DNA from: SpSt-501 sp037481615
Lineage (GTDB): Bacteria > Desulfobacterota > Desulfobacteria > Desulfobacterales > SpSt-501
Assembly: GCA_037481615.1 (NCBI GenBank)
Contig: JBBFLI010000019.1
Length of the DNA: 64,000 nucleotides
Direction: 5' to 3' (one strand)
Shown: positions 24,692 through 33,449 of the stretch, one piece after another
How the letters are laid out: each line of letters opens with the position of its first letter
Numbering within the stretch: the stretch's first letter is position 1
The notes under the pieces: model-generated
The model's database searches: none
The model's input: the letters and a program-made list of their open reading frames with translations, nothing else
What the model was told of the DNA's origin: nothing
Program-made: the position numbers and the translations under genes

Positions 24692-27600
24692 ATGCAACAG
24701 ACCATGTCCTGCCGCCCTCTCATGCGCCCCGTGATCCTCGTACTGAAAAAAGGCCTCTCGGCGATCGCCCGCACCCTGCGGGCGCCCGTCTACTTCGGCC
24801 GCCACCCCTCCTCCGTGCCCGCCGGCGCGATCGTCCTCTTTCCCCTTGCGCTCAACCGCTTCGGCTGCGGCATCGCGGGCATCGTCGCCGTGCGCCGAGC
24901 GGATCCCGCCCCTGAACGGCCCGACCTCGAGCGGATCGCCGCCCTCGCGCAGCGCGTGCTCGCACGGGACGCCCGCGCCGGCCTGACTGCCGGCGGGGCC
25001 CCGGCATCCGACGACCTGGGCGGCGCGGAGGAGATGGAGGCGCTGTCCGGGGAGGTCTTGCGGCTCCGTCGCCGACAGGCGTTTCTCGCGCTCTTCTCCG
25101 ACCCTGCGGCCGGCGCGCGGCTTGCCGACCTCGCCTCCCGCCTCGGCGAGGCGGCCGAGCGCGAAGGCCACGCCTTTCGCGAGAACGCGGGCCGCCTTTC
25201 CGCCGCCGAGGCCGAGCGCATGGCCGAGCGGATCGAGCGGCTGCGAGACATCGCCTGGTGGCTGAAGGCCGAGACCCTCAAAAACCTGGAACGGGTCGGA
25301 GCCCTCGCCGCCGGCCTCGAGGCCCCCCCGCCGGCGGAGGGGCTCCTTGCGCTCCGGGACCTGAACGCCGTCCTGAACAGCATCGACCGCCTGGAAGTCC
25401 GCGGCCGGGACTCGGCGGGGGTCTCGCTTCTGTTCACGCTGGCGGCGGACGAGTTCGCGCGCTTCGAGGAAGCCCTCGCCCGGCGCGGCCTCACCCGCGC
25501 CTTCGCCGAACGGAACGCCCGCGAGCCCCTGCTCCACGGCGGGATCCGCACCCACCGCGTCGGCGACGCGGTTTCCGCCGCCCTCACCTACAAGGTCGCC
25601 CGCGAGATCGGCAGCCTGGGCGAAAACATCGACTTCCTGCGTCGCGAAATCGCCACCGACCGCGTGCTGCACACGCTGCTTGCACACCCCGCCCGATTTT
25701 TCACGCTGCAGGCGCACACGCGCTGGGCCTCCGTGGGGGCGATCACCGAGGCGAACTGTCACCCGGTCGACAACGGCACGCTCGCCGGTCGCGGCGACGC
25801 GGGGGCGGCGGTGATCCACGCCTGCCTGAACGGCGACATCGACAACTTCGAGGAGCTGAAGGCCGCCCTCGAGCGCGAGGGGGTCCTCATCCCCCCCGAG
25901 GTCACCACCGACACGAAGATCATCCCGCTGTGGATCGAGCGCCACCTGCGCGCCGGCCTGGGCATCGAGGAGGCTTTCCGCCGCGCGGTGAGCGACTTCC
26001 GCGGCTCGCACGCGATCGCCGTGCACACGAGCCTCGCCCCGGGCAAGCTCTTCCTCGCCCAGCGGGGAAGCGGCCAGGCGATGTTCGTGGGGATCGCCCC
26101 CGACCATTTCATGCCCACCTCCGAGGTCTACGGCTTCATCGAGGAGACGAGCGACTACATCCGCCTCGAGGGCGAAAAGGCCGTTTCCGGCCCCGGCGGG
26201 CCCCTCCAGGGCGAGATCGCAATCCTCGACCAGGCCTCTCCCGGCGGCCCCCAGGGGCTGCGTCTCCTGCGCTACGACGGGACCCCGATCGCCCTCGAGG
26301 GGCGGCGGTTGCTCCGCTCGCAGCTCACCTCGCGCGACATCGACCGCCAGGGCTACCCCCACTATTTTCTCAAGGAGATTTCCGAGTCGCCGCTCTCGGT
26401 CGAGCGCACCCTCCAGAACCGCTGGAAGCTGGCCGACGCCGCGGGCGGGCGCCTGGAAGTCACCCTCGACGAGCGCGCCGTCCCGGAGGGCATCCGCCGC
26501 CGGCTCGCGGCGGGCGAGATCCGCCGCATCTTCTTCATCGGCCAGGGGACGGCCGGGGTCGCGGCCCAGGCCTGCGCGAACCTGCTCGCCCATTACCTGC
26601 GGGACCCGGCGGTCGCCGTGCAGGCGATGAAGTCCTCGGAGCTGAGCGGTTTCGTGGTCGGCGCGGCGTCCTCCGCCCCGGGGGCGCTCGCCGACGCCCT
26701 CGTGGTCGCCATCAGCCAGTCCGGCACCACGACCGACACCAACCGCGCCGTCGACCTCGCCCGGGAGCGGGGGGCGGCCACGATCGCGATCGTCAACCGC
26801 CGCGAGTCCGACCTCACCTTCAAGACCCAGGGGGTCCTCTACACGAGCAGCGGCCGCGACATCGAGATGTCGGTCGCCTCGACCAAGGCCTTCTACGCCC
26901 AGATCGTGGCCGGGGCGCTGCTCGGGCTCTTCTTCGCCCGCCTCACCGGCCGCCGCGACGAGCGCTTCGTCTCCGAGGAACTCGAGCGGCTGCGGGCGCT
27001 TCCCCACCAGATGCGGCGCGTGCTCGCGCTCGAGGGGCGCATCCGGAGCTCCGCGGCACGGCTCGCGGCGACCAAGACCTACTGGGCGGTCGTCGGCAGC
27101 GGGCCGAACAAGGCCTCGGCCGACGAGATCCGGATCAAGCTGAGCGAGCTCTGCTACAAGACCATCTCCTCGGACTTCGTCGAAGACAAGAAGCACATCG
27201 ATCTCTCCTCGGAGCCCCTGATCCTCGTCTGCGCGGCGGGCGCGCACCCCGCGGTCCTGGGCGACCTCGTCAAGGACACGGCCATCTTCCGCGCCCACCG
27301 CGCCACCCCGGTCGTCATCTGCGACGAGGGGGAGGAGCGCTTCGCCCCCTTCGCCGAGGACGTGATCCCGGTGCCGGCGGTGGAGGAGCACTTGGCCCCC
27401 GTCCTGAACACGCTCGCGGGCCATCTCTGGGGCTACCACGCCGCGCTCGCGATCCACGAGGGCTCGCGCTTCCTCTACCGCTTCCAGGAGGAAATCCAAG
27501 AGGCGATCGCCGCCGCCGGCCGCGCGGGCCGCGACGCCAACGAGCTCGTTCTCGACCGCGGCTTCCGGGAGCGGGTCGCCGCCTTCTACCGCGAGTTCCG

Positions 27601-28459
27601 CGAGCGGCGTGCCCGGCGCGAGCTTCCGCTGGCGCTCGGCTACGACGCGGCAACCGATCTCACGCTGCTCCTCAAGTACCTGACCGGCCGGCTGCCGATC
27701 GCGGACTTCGAGATCGACTTCGGCGAACAGGGGACGGCCGCAAACCTGCTCCGGGTCTTCCTCGAACGGCTCTCCGAGGCCGTGGGGCTGCTCGCACGCC
27801 CGGTCGACGCGATCAAGCACCAGGCGAAGACCGTGACCGTGGGGACGAGCCGGCTCGAGGAGGCGCCCCGGGGGCTGCTCTTCGACGCCCTCGCCCGGGA
27901 GGGCATCCCCTCCTCCCGGCTGACCCCGGCGAACGTGATCGTGCTCAAAAACCTCCAGGCGGTGGTCGCGGCGATCGAGGGCTCGATCCTCTACCGCATC
28001 GAGGGGTTGAATCTGCTCGGCGACCCGGACGAGAAGACGAAAATCTTCGTCGAGGCCAAGCGCGGGGCGACGGCGAAGATCCCCTCGCGCGTCGAATCCG
28101 ACCCCGAGCTCAAGGGCACCAAGCGCATCATCGTGCGCCAGGGAAACGTCTACATCGGCAAGGGGCGCAAGGACGACCGCAGCATCCTCGTGATCCCCGT
28201 GCTGGGGGCCGAGCCCGCCGCCGCGGGCCGGATCGAGCGGCTGCTTCTCCTGCACATCCGCTTCCGCGAAGCGGTACCCCTCTCCCAGAGGATCCGCGCC
28301 CTCGGCGGCAAGTTCGAGAACATCAAGAACATCGTCCAGGAAAACTCCTTTGCCTGGCGCGACGAGCACCTCGAGCTCGTCCCGATCGAGGAGCTCTTCG
28401 GCCGCTCGGCGGAGAAGATCGCCGAGGCGATCGTCGCCCGCCTCGCCCACGCCTCCTGA
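24692..28459 (+). CDS. Giant GlmS-like protein: class II glutamine amidotransferase with two SIS domains, 1255 residues
   Basis: The order of motifs is that of glutamine:fructose-6-phosphate aminotransferase, twice as long. The nucleophile motif CGIAGIV is at residue 59, not at the N-terminus; about 150 helical residues then separate it from RGRDSAGV (237-244). HTRWASVGAITEANCHP (342-358), NGDIDN and GSHAIAVH complete the amidotransferase. KEISESP (561-567) and the first SIS domain follow (FFIGQGTAGVAAQA, AISQSGTTTDTNRA, SVASTKAFYAQ), then a second SIS domain (VVGSGPNKASADEIRIKLSEL, about 805-930) and a ~330-residue C-terminal region I do not recognise. Class II amidotransferases need a free N-terminal Cys, so a 58-residue propeptide would have to be cleaved. 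The start (24692, 24704 or 24722) is uncertain; no good ribosome site is seen. Confidence 0.85.
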   Translation: MQQTMSCRPLMRPVILVLKKGLSAIARTLRAPVYFGRHPSSVPAGAIVLFPLALNRFGCGIAGIVAVRRADPAPERPDLERIAALAQRVLARDARAGLTAGGAPASDDLGGAEEMEALSGEVLRLRRRQAFLALFSDPAAGARLADLASRLGEAAEREGHAFRENAGRLSAAEAERMAERIERLRDIAWWLKAETLKNLERVGALAAGLEAPPPAEGLLALRDLNAVLNSIDRLEVRGRDSAGVSLLFTLAADEFARFEEALARRGLTRAFAERNAREPLLHGGIRTHRVGDAVSAALTYKVAREIGSLGENIDFLRREIATDRVLHTLLAHPARFFTLQAHTRWASVGAITEANCHPVDNGTLAGRGDAGAAVIHACLNGDIDNFEELKAALEREGVLIPPEVTTDTKIIPLWIERHLRAGLGIEEAFRRAVSDFRGSHAIAVHTSLAPGKLFLAQRGSGQAMFVGIAPDHFMPTSEVYGFIEETSDYIRLEGEKAVSGPGGPLQGEIAILDQASPGGPQGLRLLRYDGTPIALEGRRLLRSQLTSRDIDRQGYPHYFLKEISESPLSVERTLQNRWKLADAAGGRLEVTLDERAVPEGIRRRLAAGEIRRIFFIGQGTAGVAAQACANLLAHYLRDPAVAVQAMKSSELSGFVVGAASSAPGALADALVVAISQSGTTTDTNRAVDLARERGAATIAIVNRRESDLTFKTQGVLYTSSGRDIEMSVASTKAFYAQIVAGALLGLFFARLTGRRDERFVSEELERLRALPHQMRRVLALEGRIRSSAARLAATKTYWAVVGSGPNKASADEIRIKLSELCYKTISSDFVEDKKHIDLSSEPLILVCAAGAHPAVLGDLVKDTAIFRAHRATPVVICDEGEERFAPFAEDVIPVPAVEEHLAPVLNTLAGHLWGYHAALAIHEGSRFLYRFQEEIQEAIAAAGRAGRDANELVLDRGFRERVAAFYREFRERRARRELPLALGYDAATDLTLLLKYLTGRLPIADFEIDFGEQGTAANLLRVFLERLSEAVGLLARPVDAIKHQAKTVTVGTSRLEEAPRGLLFDALAREGIPSSRLTPANVIVLKNLQAVVAAIEGSILYRIEGLNLLGDPDEKTKIFVEAKRGATAKIPSRVESDPELKGTKRIIVRQGNVYIGKGRKDDRSILVIPVLGAEPAAAGRIERLLLLHIRFREAVPLSQRIRALGGKFENIKNIVQENSFAWRDEHLELVPIEELFGRSAEKIAEAIVARLAHAS

Positions 28460-28483
28460 GACCGACAAGCGCGGTCCCCCCTC

Positions 28484-28512
28484 TTGGCGAGGGCCGATTT
28501 TCGTGGTATCAT
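28484..28512 (+). promoter_or_regulatory. sigma-70 promoter for the small response regulator
   Basis: TTGGCG (28484-28489), a 17-base spacer and TATCAT (28507-28512), 72 bases before the start codon. Confidence 0.55.
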
Positions 28513-28583
28513 TGCCCCTTGAGTCGCAGCCTGCCGGTTGCGGCCGTCTTTCCCCGGGCTCTTCCTTCGCGGAGGCAAACCCC

Positions 28584-29180
28584 ATGTCCCAGCACCTGGC
28601 GCCGGAGGTCCCCTACGACCTGCTGCTCGTCGACGACGACCCCTTCATCCTCGAGGGGATCGGCGAGGATCTGGAGCGGCGCGGCTACCGCGTGACCCGC
28701 GTGAACAGCGGGGAAAAGGCCCTTGAGCTCCTCGAACGCCGCAACTTCGACCTCGTGATCACCGATCTCGTCATGGAACACATCGACGGGATCCAGGTGC
28801 TCAAGAAAAGCAAGGAAAAGAACGCGACCACGATGGTCATCCTGCTCACGGGGTTCGGCGACATGCTCTCGGCGATCGAGGCCCTGCGCAACCAGGCCGA
28901 CGACTACATGCTCAAGCCCTGCGAATCCTCCGAGATCCAGTTCCGCGTGGAGCGCTGCCTCGAGAAGCTCGAGCTCACGCGCAAGATCCACCTCTACCAG
29001 AAGATCCTCCCCATGTGCTGCGTGTGCAAGAAGATCCGGGACGACACGGGCAAGGTCCCCGGCCAGGGTCCCTGGGTCCCCGTGGAGCAGTTCATCCACG
29101 AGCGCGCGAAGCTCGACATCACCTCGAGCTACTGCCCGGAGTGCGCGCAAAAAACCCTCCAGCAGATCCTGAAGAAATAG
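28584..29180 (+). CDS. Response regulator with a C-terminal Cys-rich (CxxC) domain
   Basis: The 198-residue protein has a receiver domain at residues 10-125 (LLLVDDDPF, phospho-Asp in LVITDLVMEH, Lys in YMLKPCE), then a coiled helix and a tail with four conserved-looking cysteines, CCVCKKIRDD and YCPECAQ, around the motif WVPVEQFIHERA. The tail resembles the small cysteine-rich module often appended to PAS and receiver proteins of sulfate reducers and relatives; it may bind metal or sense redox. There is no DNA-binding or enzymatic output domain. ATG 28584 has GGAGG upstream; the longer frame from 28350 lies in the previous gene. Monocistronic. Confidence 0.88.
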   Translation: MSQHLAPEVPYDLLLVDDDPFILEGIGEDLERRGYRVTRVNSGEKALELLERRNFDLVITDLVMEHIDGIQVLKKSKEKNATTMVILLTGFGDMLSAIEALRNQADDYMLKPCESSEIQFRVERCLEKLELTRKIHLYQKILPMCCVCKKIRDDTGKVPGQGPWVPVEQFIHERAKLDITSSYCPECAQKTLQQILKK

Positions 29181-29186
29181 CAGCGG

Positions 29187-29377
29187 ATCCACCTCGAGCC
29201 CCGAACGCGTGCGATAGAAAAAGAACGGCAGAGGGTCGTCTTGCCCGTCTGACGCGCACCGGCGAGAAGCACGAGAGGGCTCGAGGTGGAAAGGGGCAAT
29301 GGCGTTTCGAGGGTGCGTTTTACCCGTCGCTTGCCGCTTCCGCTCGTTGGGATGACGGCCTGTCTTCGCACGATCAA
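29187..29377 (-). pseudogene. Relic of an AAA/DUF4143-type ATPase gene
   Basis: On the minus strand LVLLAGARQTGKTTL (about 29236-29280) is the P-loop typical of DUF4143 ATPases, preceded by a KRTLETPL-like N-terminus. Almost directly after it, in another frame, FFYRTRSGLEVD (about 29187-29222) matches the C-terminal FYRT.xGxEVD block of the same family. The roughly 300 residues normally between them are gone, so an internal deletion produced this remnant between the response regulator and pyrG. Confidence 0.6.
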
Positions 29378-29428
29378 GCTTGGGGCCCTGACCGGGGGAG
29401 CAGCGCCAGGCGAAAGGGGATGCCTTAC

Positions 29429-31078
29429 TCAGCGGCGGCGGCCGAGGCCATATTCGAGGGCCGCGCGGATGAAGTCGCGGAAGAGCGGGTGCGGGTCCAT
29501 GGGCTTGGACTTGAACTCGGGGTGAAACTGGCATCCCAGAAACCAGGGGTGGTCGGGCAGCTCGACGATCTCGACCAGGTCCCCCGAAGGGGAAAGCCCG
29601 CTGAAGGAGAGCCCGCAGGCGGAGAGCTTCTCGAGGTAGGCGTTGTTGAACTCGTAGCGGTGGCGGTGGCGCTCGGAAATCTCGCCCCGGCCGTAGATGC
29701 GCCGGGCGAGGCTCCCCTCAACCAGGCGGCAGGGGTAGGCCCCCAGCCTCATCGTCGCCCCCTTGTCCGAGGTGTCGTCCCGGCGCTGCACGGTCTTCGT
29801 CCGCTCGTCGAACCACTCGGTCATCAGGTAGATGACGGGGTCGGGGGTGAGCGGGTCGAACTCGGTGCTGTTCGCGCGCGCCAGCCCGGCGACGTGGCGC
29901 GCGAACTCGATCACCGCGATCTGCATCCCGAGGCAGATCCCGAAATAGGGGACGCGGTTTTCGCGCGCCCAGCGGGCGGATGCGATCTTGCCCTCGATGC
30001 CGCGGCTGCCGAAGCCGCCGGGGACGAGCACTCCGTCCGCGTCCGCAAGCATGTCGCCGCAATTGTCGGGCGTGAGCTGCTCGGAGTCGACGAAGAAGAG
30101 CCGCACGCGGCTGCGGTTCGCCACCCCGCCGTGGTGCAAGGCCTCGTTCAGGCTCTTGTAGGACTCGGTCAGGTTCACGTATTTCCCGACGATGGCGATC
30201 GTCACCTCGTGCTCGGGGTTGCGGAAGCGCCGGACGAGTTCCTCCCAGTCGTCCAGGCGCGGCGCGCGCGTCCAGATGTTCAACAGCTCCACGATCTTGT
30301 GGTCCAGCCCCTCGGCGTGGAAGACGAGCGGCACCTCGTAGATGCACTCGACGTCCTTCGCCGTGATCACGGCGTCCACGCCCACGTTGCAGAAGAGGGC
30401 GATCTTCGCCTTGATCTCTTTCGAGAGCAGCCGCTCGGTGCGGCAGAGCAGGATGTCGGGCTGGATGCCGATGCTGCGCAGTTCCTTCACACTGTGCTGG
30501 GTGGGCTTGGTCTTCACCTCGCCCGAGGTGCGGATGTAGGGAACGAGCGTCAGGTGGATGTAGAGGACGTTGTCTTTCCCGACGTCGGCCCGGAACTGGC
30601 GGATCGCCTCGAGGAAGGGCAGGCTCTCGATGTCGCCGACCGTCCCCCCGATCTCGACGATCACGACATCGACGCCGTCGGCAAGATCGCGGATCGAGCG
30701 CTTGATCTCATCGGTGATGTGAGGGATCACCTGGACCGTCCCCCCCAGGTAATCCCCGCGGCGCTCCTTGGTGATCACCGAGTGGTAGATCTTCCCCGTG
30801 GTGTAGTTGTTCCGCCGGCCCATCACGGCGTGGGTGAAGCGCTCGTAGTGGCCGAGGTCGAGGTCGGTCTCCGTGCCGTCGTCGGTGACGTAGACCTCGC
30901 CGTGCTGGAAGGGGTTCATCGTGCCGGGGTCGACGTTGATGTAGGGGTCGAGCTTCTGCAGCGAAACCGTCAGCCCGCGGCTTTCGAGGAGAGCCCCGAT
31001 CGAGGCCGAGGCGAGCCCCTTGCCGAGCGAGGAGAGCACCCCGCCGGTGACGAAGATGAATTTCGTGGAAAACGGCAT
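29429..31078 (-). CDS. pyrG: CTP synthase
   Basis: A 549-residue amidotransferase that makes CTP from UTP. The synthetase domain begins TKFIFVTGGVLSSLGKGL; the glutaminase domain has YFGICLGMQ with the nucleophile Cys and the C-terminal His/Glu block CQFHPEFKSKP. AAGGGGG precedes the ATG. It lies 69 bases downstream of eno, beyond the eno terminator. Confidence 0.97.
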   Translation of the reverse strand: MPFSTKFIFVTGGVLSSLGKGLASASIGALLESRGLTVSLQKLDPYINVDPGTMNPFQHGEVYVTDDGTETDLDLGHYERFTHAVMGRRNNYTTGKIYHSVITKERRGDYLGGTVQVIPHITDEIKRSIRDLADGVDVVIVEIGGTVGDIESLPFLEAIRQFRADVGKDNVLYIHLTLVPYIRTSGEVKTKPTQHSVKELRSIGIQPDILLCRTERLLSKEIKAKIALFCNVGVDAVITAKDVECIYEVPLVFHAEGLDHKIVELLNIWTRAPRLDDWEELVRRFRNPEHEVTIAIVGKYVNLTESYKSLNEALHHGGVANRSRVRLFFVDSEQLTPDNCGDMLADADGVLVPGGFGSRGIEGKIASARWARENRVPYFGICLGMQIAVIEFARHVAGLARANSTEFDPLTPDPVIYLMTEWFDERTKTVQRRDDTSDKGATMRLGAYPCRLVEGSLARRIYGRGEISERHRHRYEFNNAYLEKLSACGLSFSGLSPSGDLVEIVELPDHPWFLGCQFHPEFKSKPMDPHPLFRDFIRAALEYGLGRRR

Positions 31079-31111
31079 GCGGCACCCCCTTCGCGCCGGC
31101 GGGGCGGCTTC

Positions 31112-31144
31112 AAAAACGGAGGCGGCGCCCGCGGGCGCCGCCTC
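31112..31144 (-). terminator. rho-independent terminator after eno
   Basis: Minus-strand hairpin GAGGCGGCGCCC/GGGCGCCGCCTC (31119-31144) followed by a run of five T (31112-31116), immediately past the eno stop codon. pyrG, just downstream, may therefore have its own promoter or depend on readthrough. Confidence 0.8.
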
Positions 31145-31147
31145 TTT

Positions 31148-32416
31148 TCAGAAGATCGAGCGGCAGTAGCGTGCCGCTTCGCCCAGTTCCTCCTCGATGC
31201 GCAAGAGCTGGTTGTACTTGGCGATGCGCTCGCCGCGGGAGAGCGACCCCGTCTTGATCTGCCCCGCCTCGGCACCCACGGCGAGGTCGGCGATGAAGGC
31301 ATCCTCGGTCTCCCCCGAGCGGTGGGAGATCACGGTCGTGTAACCCGCCTCGCGGGCGAGCTCGATCGCCTCCAGGGTCTCCGTCAGTGTTCCGATCTGG
31401 TTCAGCTTGATCAGGACGGAGTTCCCGATCCCCTTTTCGATCCCCTTGCGGATGACCGCCGGGTTGGTGACGAAGATGTCGTCGGCGACGAGCTGCACGG
31501 CGCCCCCCAGCCGCTCGGTCAAGAGCCGCCAGCCCTCCCAGTCGCCCTCGGCGAGCCCGTCCTCGATCGAGACGATCGGGTAGCGCTCGAGGAGCTTCTC
31601 GTAGAGGTCGACCATCTCCTTCGCCGAAAGCCGCTTGTTTTCCGCACGGAGGCGGTAGCGGCCGCCTTCGAAGAATTCGCTCGCCGCGGCATCGAGGCCG
31701 AGGGCGATCTCCCTTCCCGGCCGGTAGCCCGCCGCACGGATCGCCTCGAGGATGAGCCCGAGCGCCGCCTCGTTGTCGGGGAGATCCGGCGCGAAGCCGC
31801 CCTCGTCGCCCACGCCGGTCGCATAGCCTTTCTTGCGCAGGATCGCCTTCAGGGCATGAAAGGTCTCCGCCCCCATGCGCAGGGCCTCGGCGAAGCTCTC
31901 GGCGCCGACGGGGAGGATCATGTATTCCTGGAAGTCGAGCGTGTTCGCGGCGTGCGCCCCCCCGTTCACGATGTTCATCAGCGGGATGGGCAGCATCCGC
32001 GCGCGCAATCCGCCCAGGTGGCGGTAGAGCGGCAGGCCGCAGGCCGCCGCCGCGGCCCGCGCGGCGGCGAGCGACACCCCCAGGATCGCATTCGCCCCCA
32101 GCCGGGACTTGTTCGCCGTGCCGTCGAGCTCGATCAGGCGCCGGTCGAGCGCCTCCTGCTGCATCGCGTCCATGCCGCAGACGGCGGGGGCGATCTTCTC
32201 GACGACGTTTTTCACGGCGGTGAGCACGCCCTTGCCGCCGTAGCGCTTCGCCCGCTTGTCGCGGAGCTCGAGCGCCTCGCGGCTTCCGGTCGAGGCCCCC
32301 GAGGGCACGGCCGCCCGGCCCTGCGCCCCGCAGGCGAGCTCGAGCTCGACCTCGACGGTCGGGTTGCCCCGCGAGTCGAGGATTTCCCTGGCCCTCACTT
32401 CCACGATCTCCGTCAT
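31148..32416 (-). CDS. eno: Enolase
   Basis: The 422-residue glycolytic enzyme converts 2-phosphoglycerate to phosphoenolpyruvate. Signature parts: REILDSRGNPTVEVE, PSGASTG loop, GDEGGFAP, the magnesium ligands in GLDAA, SIEDGL and VADDIF, and LIKLNQIGTLTET and SHRSGETED. ATG 32416 is preceded by AGGAGGAAG; a GTG/ATG extension to 32458 lacks this. Confidence 0.97.
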   Translation of the reverse strand: MTEIVEVRAREILDSRGNPTVEVELELACGAQGRAAVPSGASTGSREALELRDKRAKRYGGKGVLTAVKNVVEKIAPAVCGMDAMQQEALDRRLIELDGTANKSRLGANAILGVSLAAARAAAAACGLPLYRHLGGLRARMLPIPLMNIVNGGAHAANTLDFQEYMILPVGAESFAEALRMGAETFHALKAILRKKGYATGVGDEGGFAPDLPDNEAALGLILEAIRAAGYRPGREIALGLDAAASEFFEGGRYRLRAENKRLSAKEMVDLYEKLLERYPIVSIEDGLAEGDWEGWRLLTERLGGAVQLVADDIFVTNPAVIRKGIEKGIGNSVLIKLNQIGTLTETLEAIELAREAGYTTVISHRSGETEDAFIADLAVGAEAGQIKTGSLSRGERIAKYNQLLRIEEELGEAARYCRSIF

Positions 32417-32459
32417 CGGCTTCCTCCTGTTCGCGGGCCCCGCCCGGTTGTGGATCACC

Positions 32460-32487
32460 TTGACAAATCAACGAAAAATGTTAGTCT
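32460..32487 (+). promoter_or_regulatory. putative sigma-70 promoter of the three-gene sensory operon
   Basis: TTGACA at 32460-32465 with a weak -10 (TAGTCT, 32482-32487, 16-base spacer), 40 bases before the start of the first gene and divergent from eno. Confidence 0.45.
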
Positions 32488-32526
32488 GGGCGCCTTCCGA
32501 AGTCAAGCCGCCGCGAGGGGTTGGCC

Positions 32527-32949
32527 ATGAAAAACCGGGAGCTCGATCTCTACACCGAAGCCCACCTCCTCGTCGCCGCACTCCGCATCCACGAGCACCG
32601 CTCCGCCCAGCCCGCCACCCTGGAAGACCTCTGCCGCCTGCTCGATTTTTCGGCCGAGCGCGGCGGGATCGTCCTGCGCCGTCTTGCGGACCTGGGGGCG
32701 GTCGAGGTCGTGCAGGGCTCCTTCGGGGACCGCATCTTTCTGCGGGACCACCTGCGGATCGAGGAGATCCCCCGCGGGGAGACGGGCAAACGCATCGAGG
32801 AGGAACTGCGCCGCTTCCGCGAAAGCCAGCGCCAGATCGAGCGCAAGGTCGAGGCGATCCAGGCCGAGCAGGCGGGAAAGAAGAAGTCCCTCTTCGCGGA
32901 GATGGAAAGGAAGCTCCGCGAGGAACTCGAAAAGAAGGGCCGAAGCTGA
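32527..32949 (+). CDS. Hypothetical winged-helix-like protein with C-terminal coiled coil
   Basis: A 140-residue protein. Residues 1-80 look like a small winged helix (ATLEDLCRLLDFSAERGGIV, RRLADLGAVEVVQGSFGDRI), and residues 85-140 form a charged coiled coil (RIEEELRRFRESQRQIERKVEAI). No family name recognised. ATG 32527 has GAGGGG six bases upstream. It is the first gene of a three-gene unit ending with a Cache-HAMP membrane protein. Confidence 0.75.
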   Translation: MKNRELDLYTEAHLLVAALRIHEHRSAQPATLEDLCRLLDFSAERGGIVLRRLADLGAVEVVQGSFGDRIFLRDHLRIEEIPRGETGKRIEEELRRFRESQRQIERKVEAIQAEQAGKKKSLFAEMERKLREELEKKGRS

Positions 32950-32960
32950 CCAGCGCGGAG

Positions 32961-33449
32961 ATGGATCTCACCTCCACCAGCGCGGCGGGGATCCGCCTCC
33001 GCAAGACGATCCGGGCCGGAGCCGAAGGGGTCACCCTCGATGCGGACATGATCCGCCTGCTGCTCTCGCTCGAGGAGGAAAAGAGCCTCTACCAGCTCGC
33101 CGCCGAAGTGGACCTGGACGCCGCCTCCTTCAAGCGCGCGCTGAAAAACCTTCTCGAACAGGGCCTGGTCGAGGCCGTCCGCACGGGTCGCCCTCTTCTC
33201 GGCAAGGCCTTCTTCGAGCGCCTGCAGATCGAGCTCGCCTGCGCCGTCGGCCCGATCGCCTCCCTGCTCCTCGAGGAGCAGCTCGCCCGCACGCCGGGAG
33301 CCGAAAGGGGGATCCCCCCCGAGCGCGCCGCCGCGCTCGTCGAATCGCTGGCCCGCGAAATCCCCGATGAACGAAAACGGATCGCCTTCCAGAAGGCGAT
33401 CCTCCCCCTGCTCCACCCGCAACCGCCGAAACCGGGAGCCCCACGATGA
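32961..33449 (+). CDS. Hypothetical protein with helix-turn-helix-like and DUF8082-like parts
   Basis: 162 residues. The N-terminal half resembles a winged helix (LLLSLEEEKSLYQLAAEVDL, SFKRALKNLLEQGLVEA). The C-terminal half (CAVGPIASLLLEEQL to LAREIPDERKRIAFQKA) resembles the GPIA-containing domain (DUF8082-like) found at the ends of bacterial signalling proteins. Start ATG 32961 is the first in frame; its ribosome site is poorly spaced. The stop overlaps the next start (ATGA), fixing the operon. Confidence 0.75.
   Translation: MDLTSTSAAGIRLRKTIRAGAEGVTLDADMIRLLLSLEEEKSLYQLAAEVDLDAASFKRALKNLLEQGLVEAVRTGRPLLGKAFFERLQIELACAVGPIASLLLEEQLARTPGAERGIPPERAAALVESLAREIPDERKRIAFQKAILPLLHPQPPKPGAPR

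Noticed and set aside
22466..28585. A 2039-codon open frame on the minus strand
   Set aside because: It is exactly antisense to metG and the GlmS-like gene. The amino acid content is the low-complexity Arg/Gly/Glu/Leu mix of GC-rich shadow frames; no domain or start signal.
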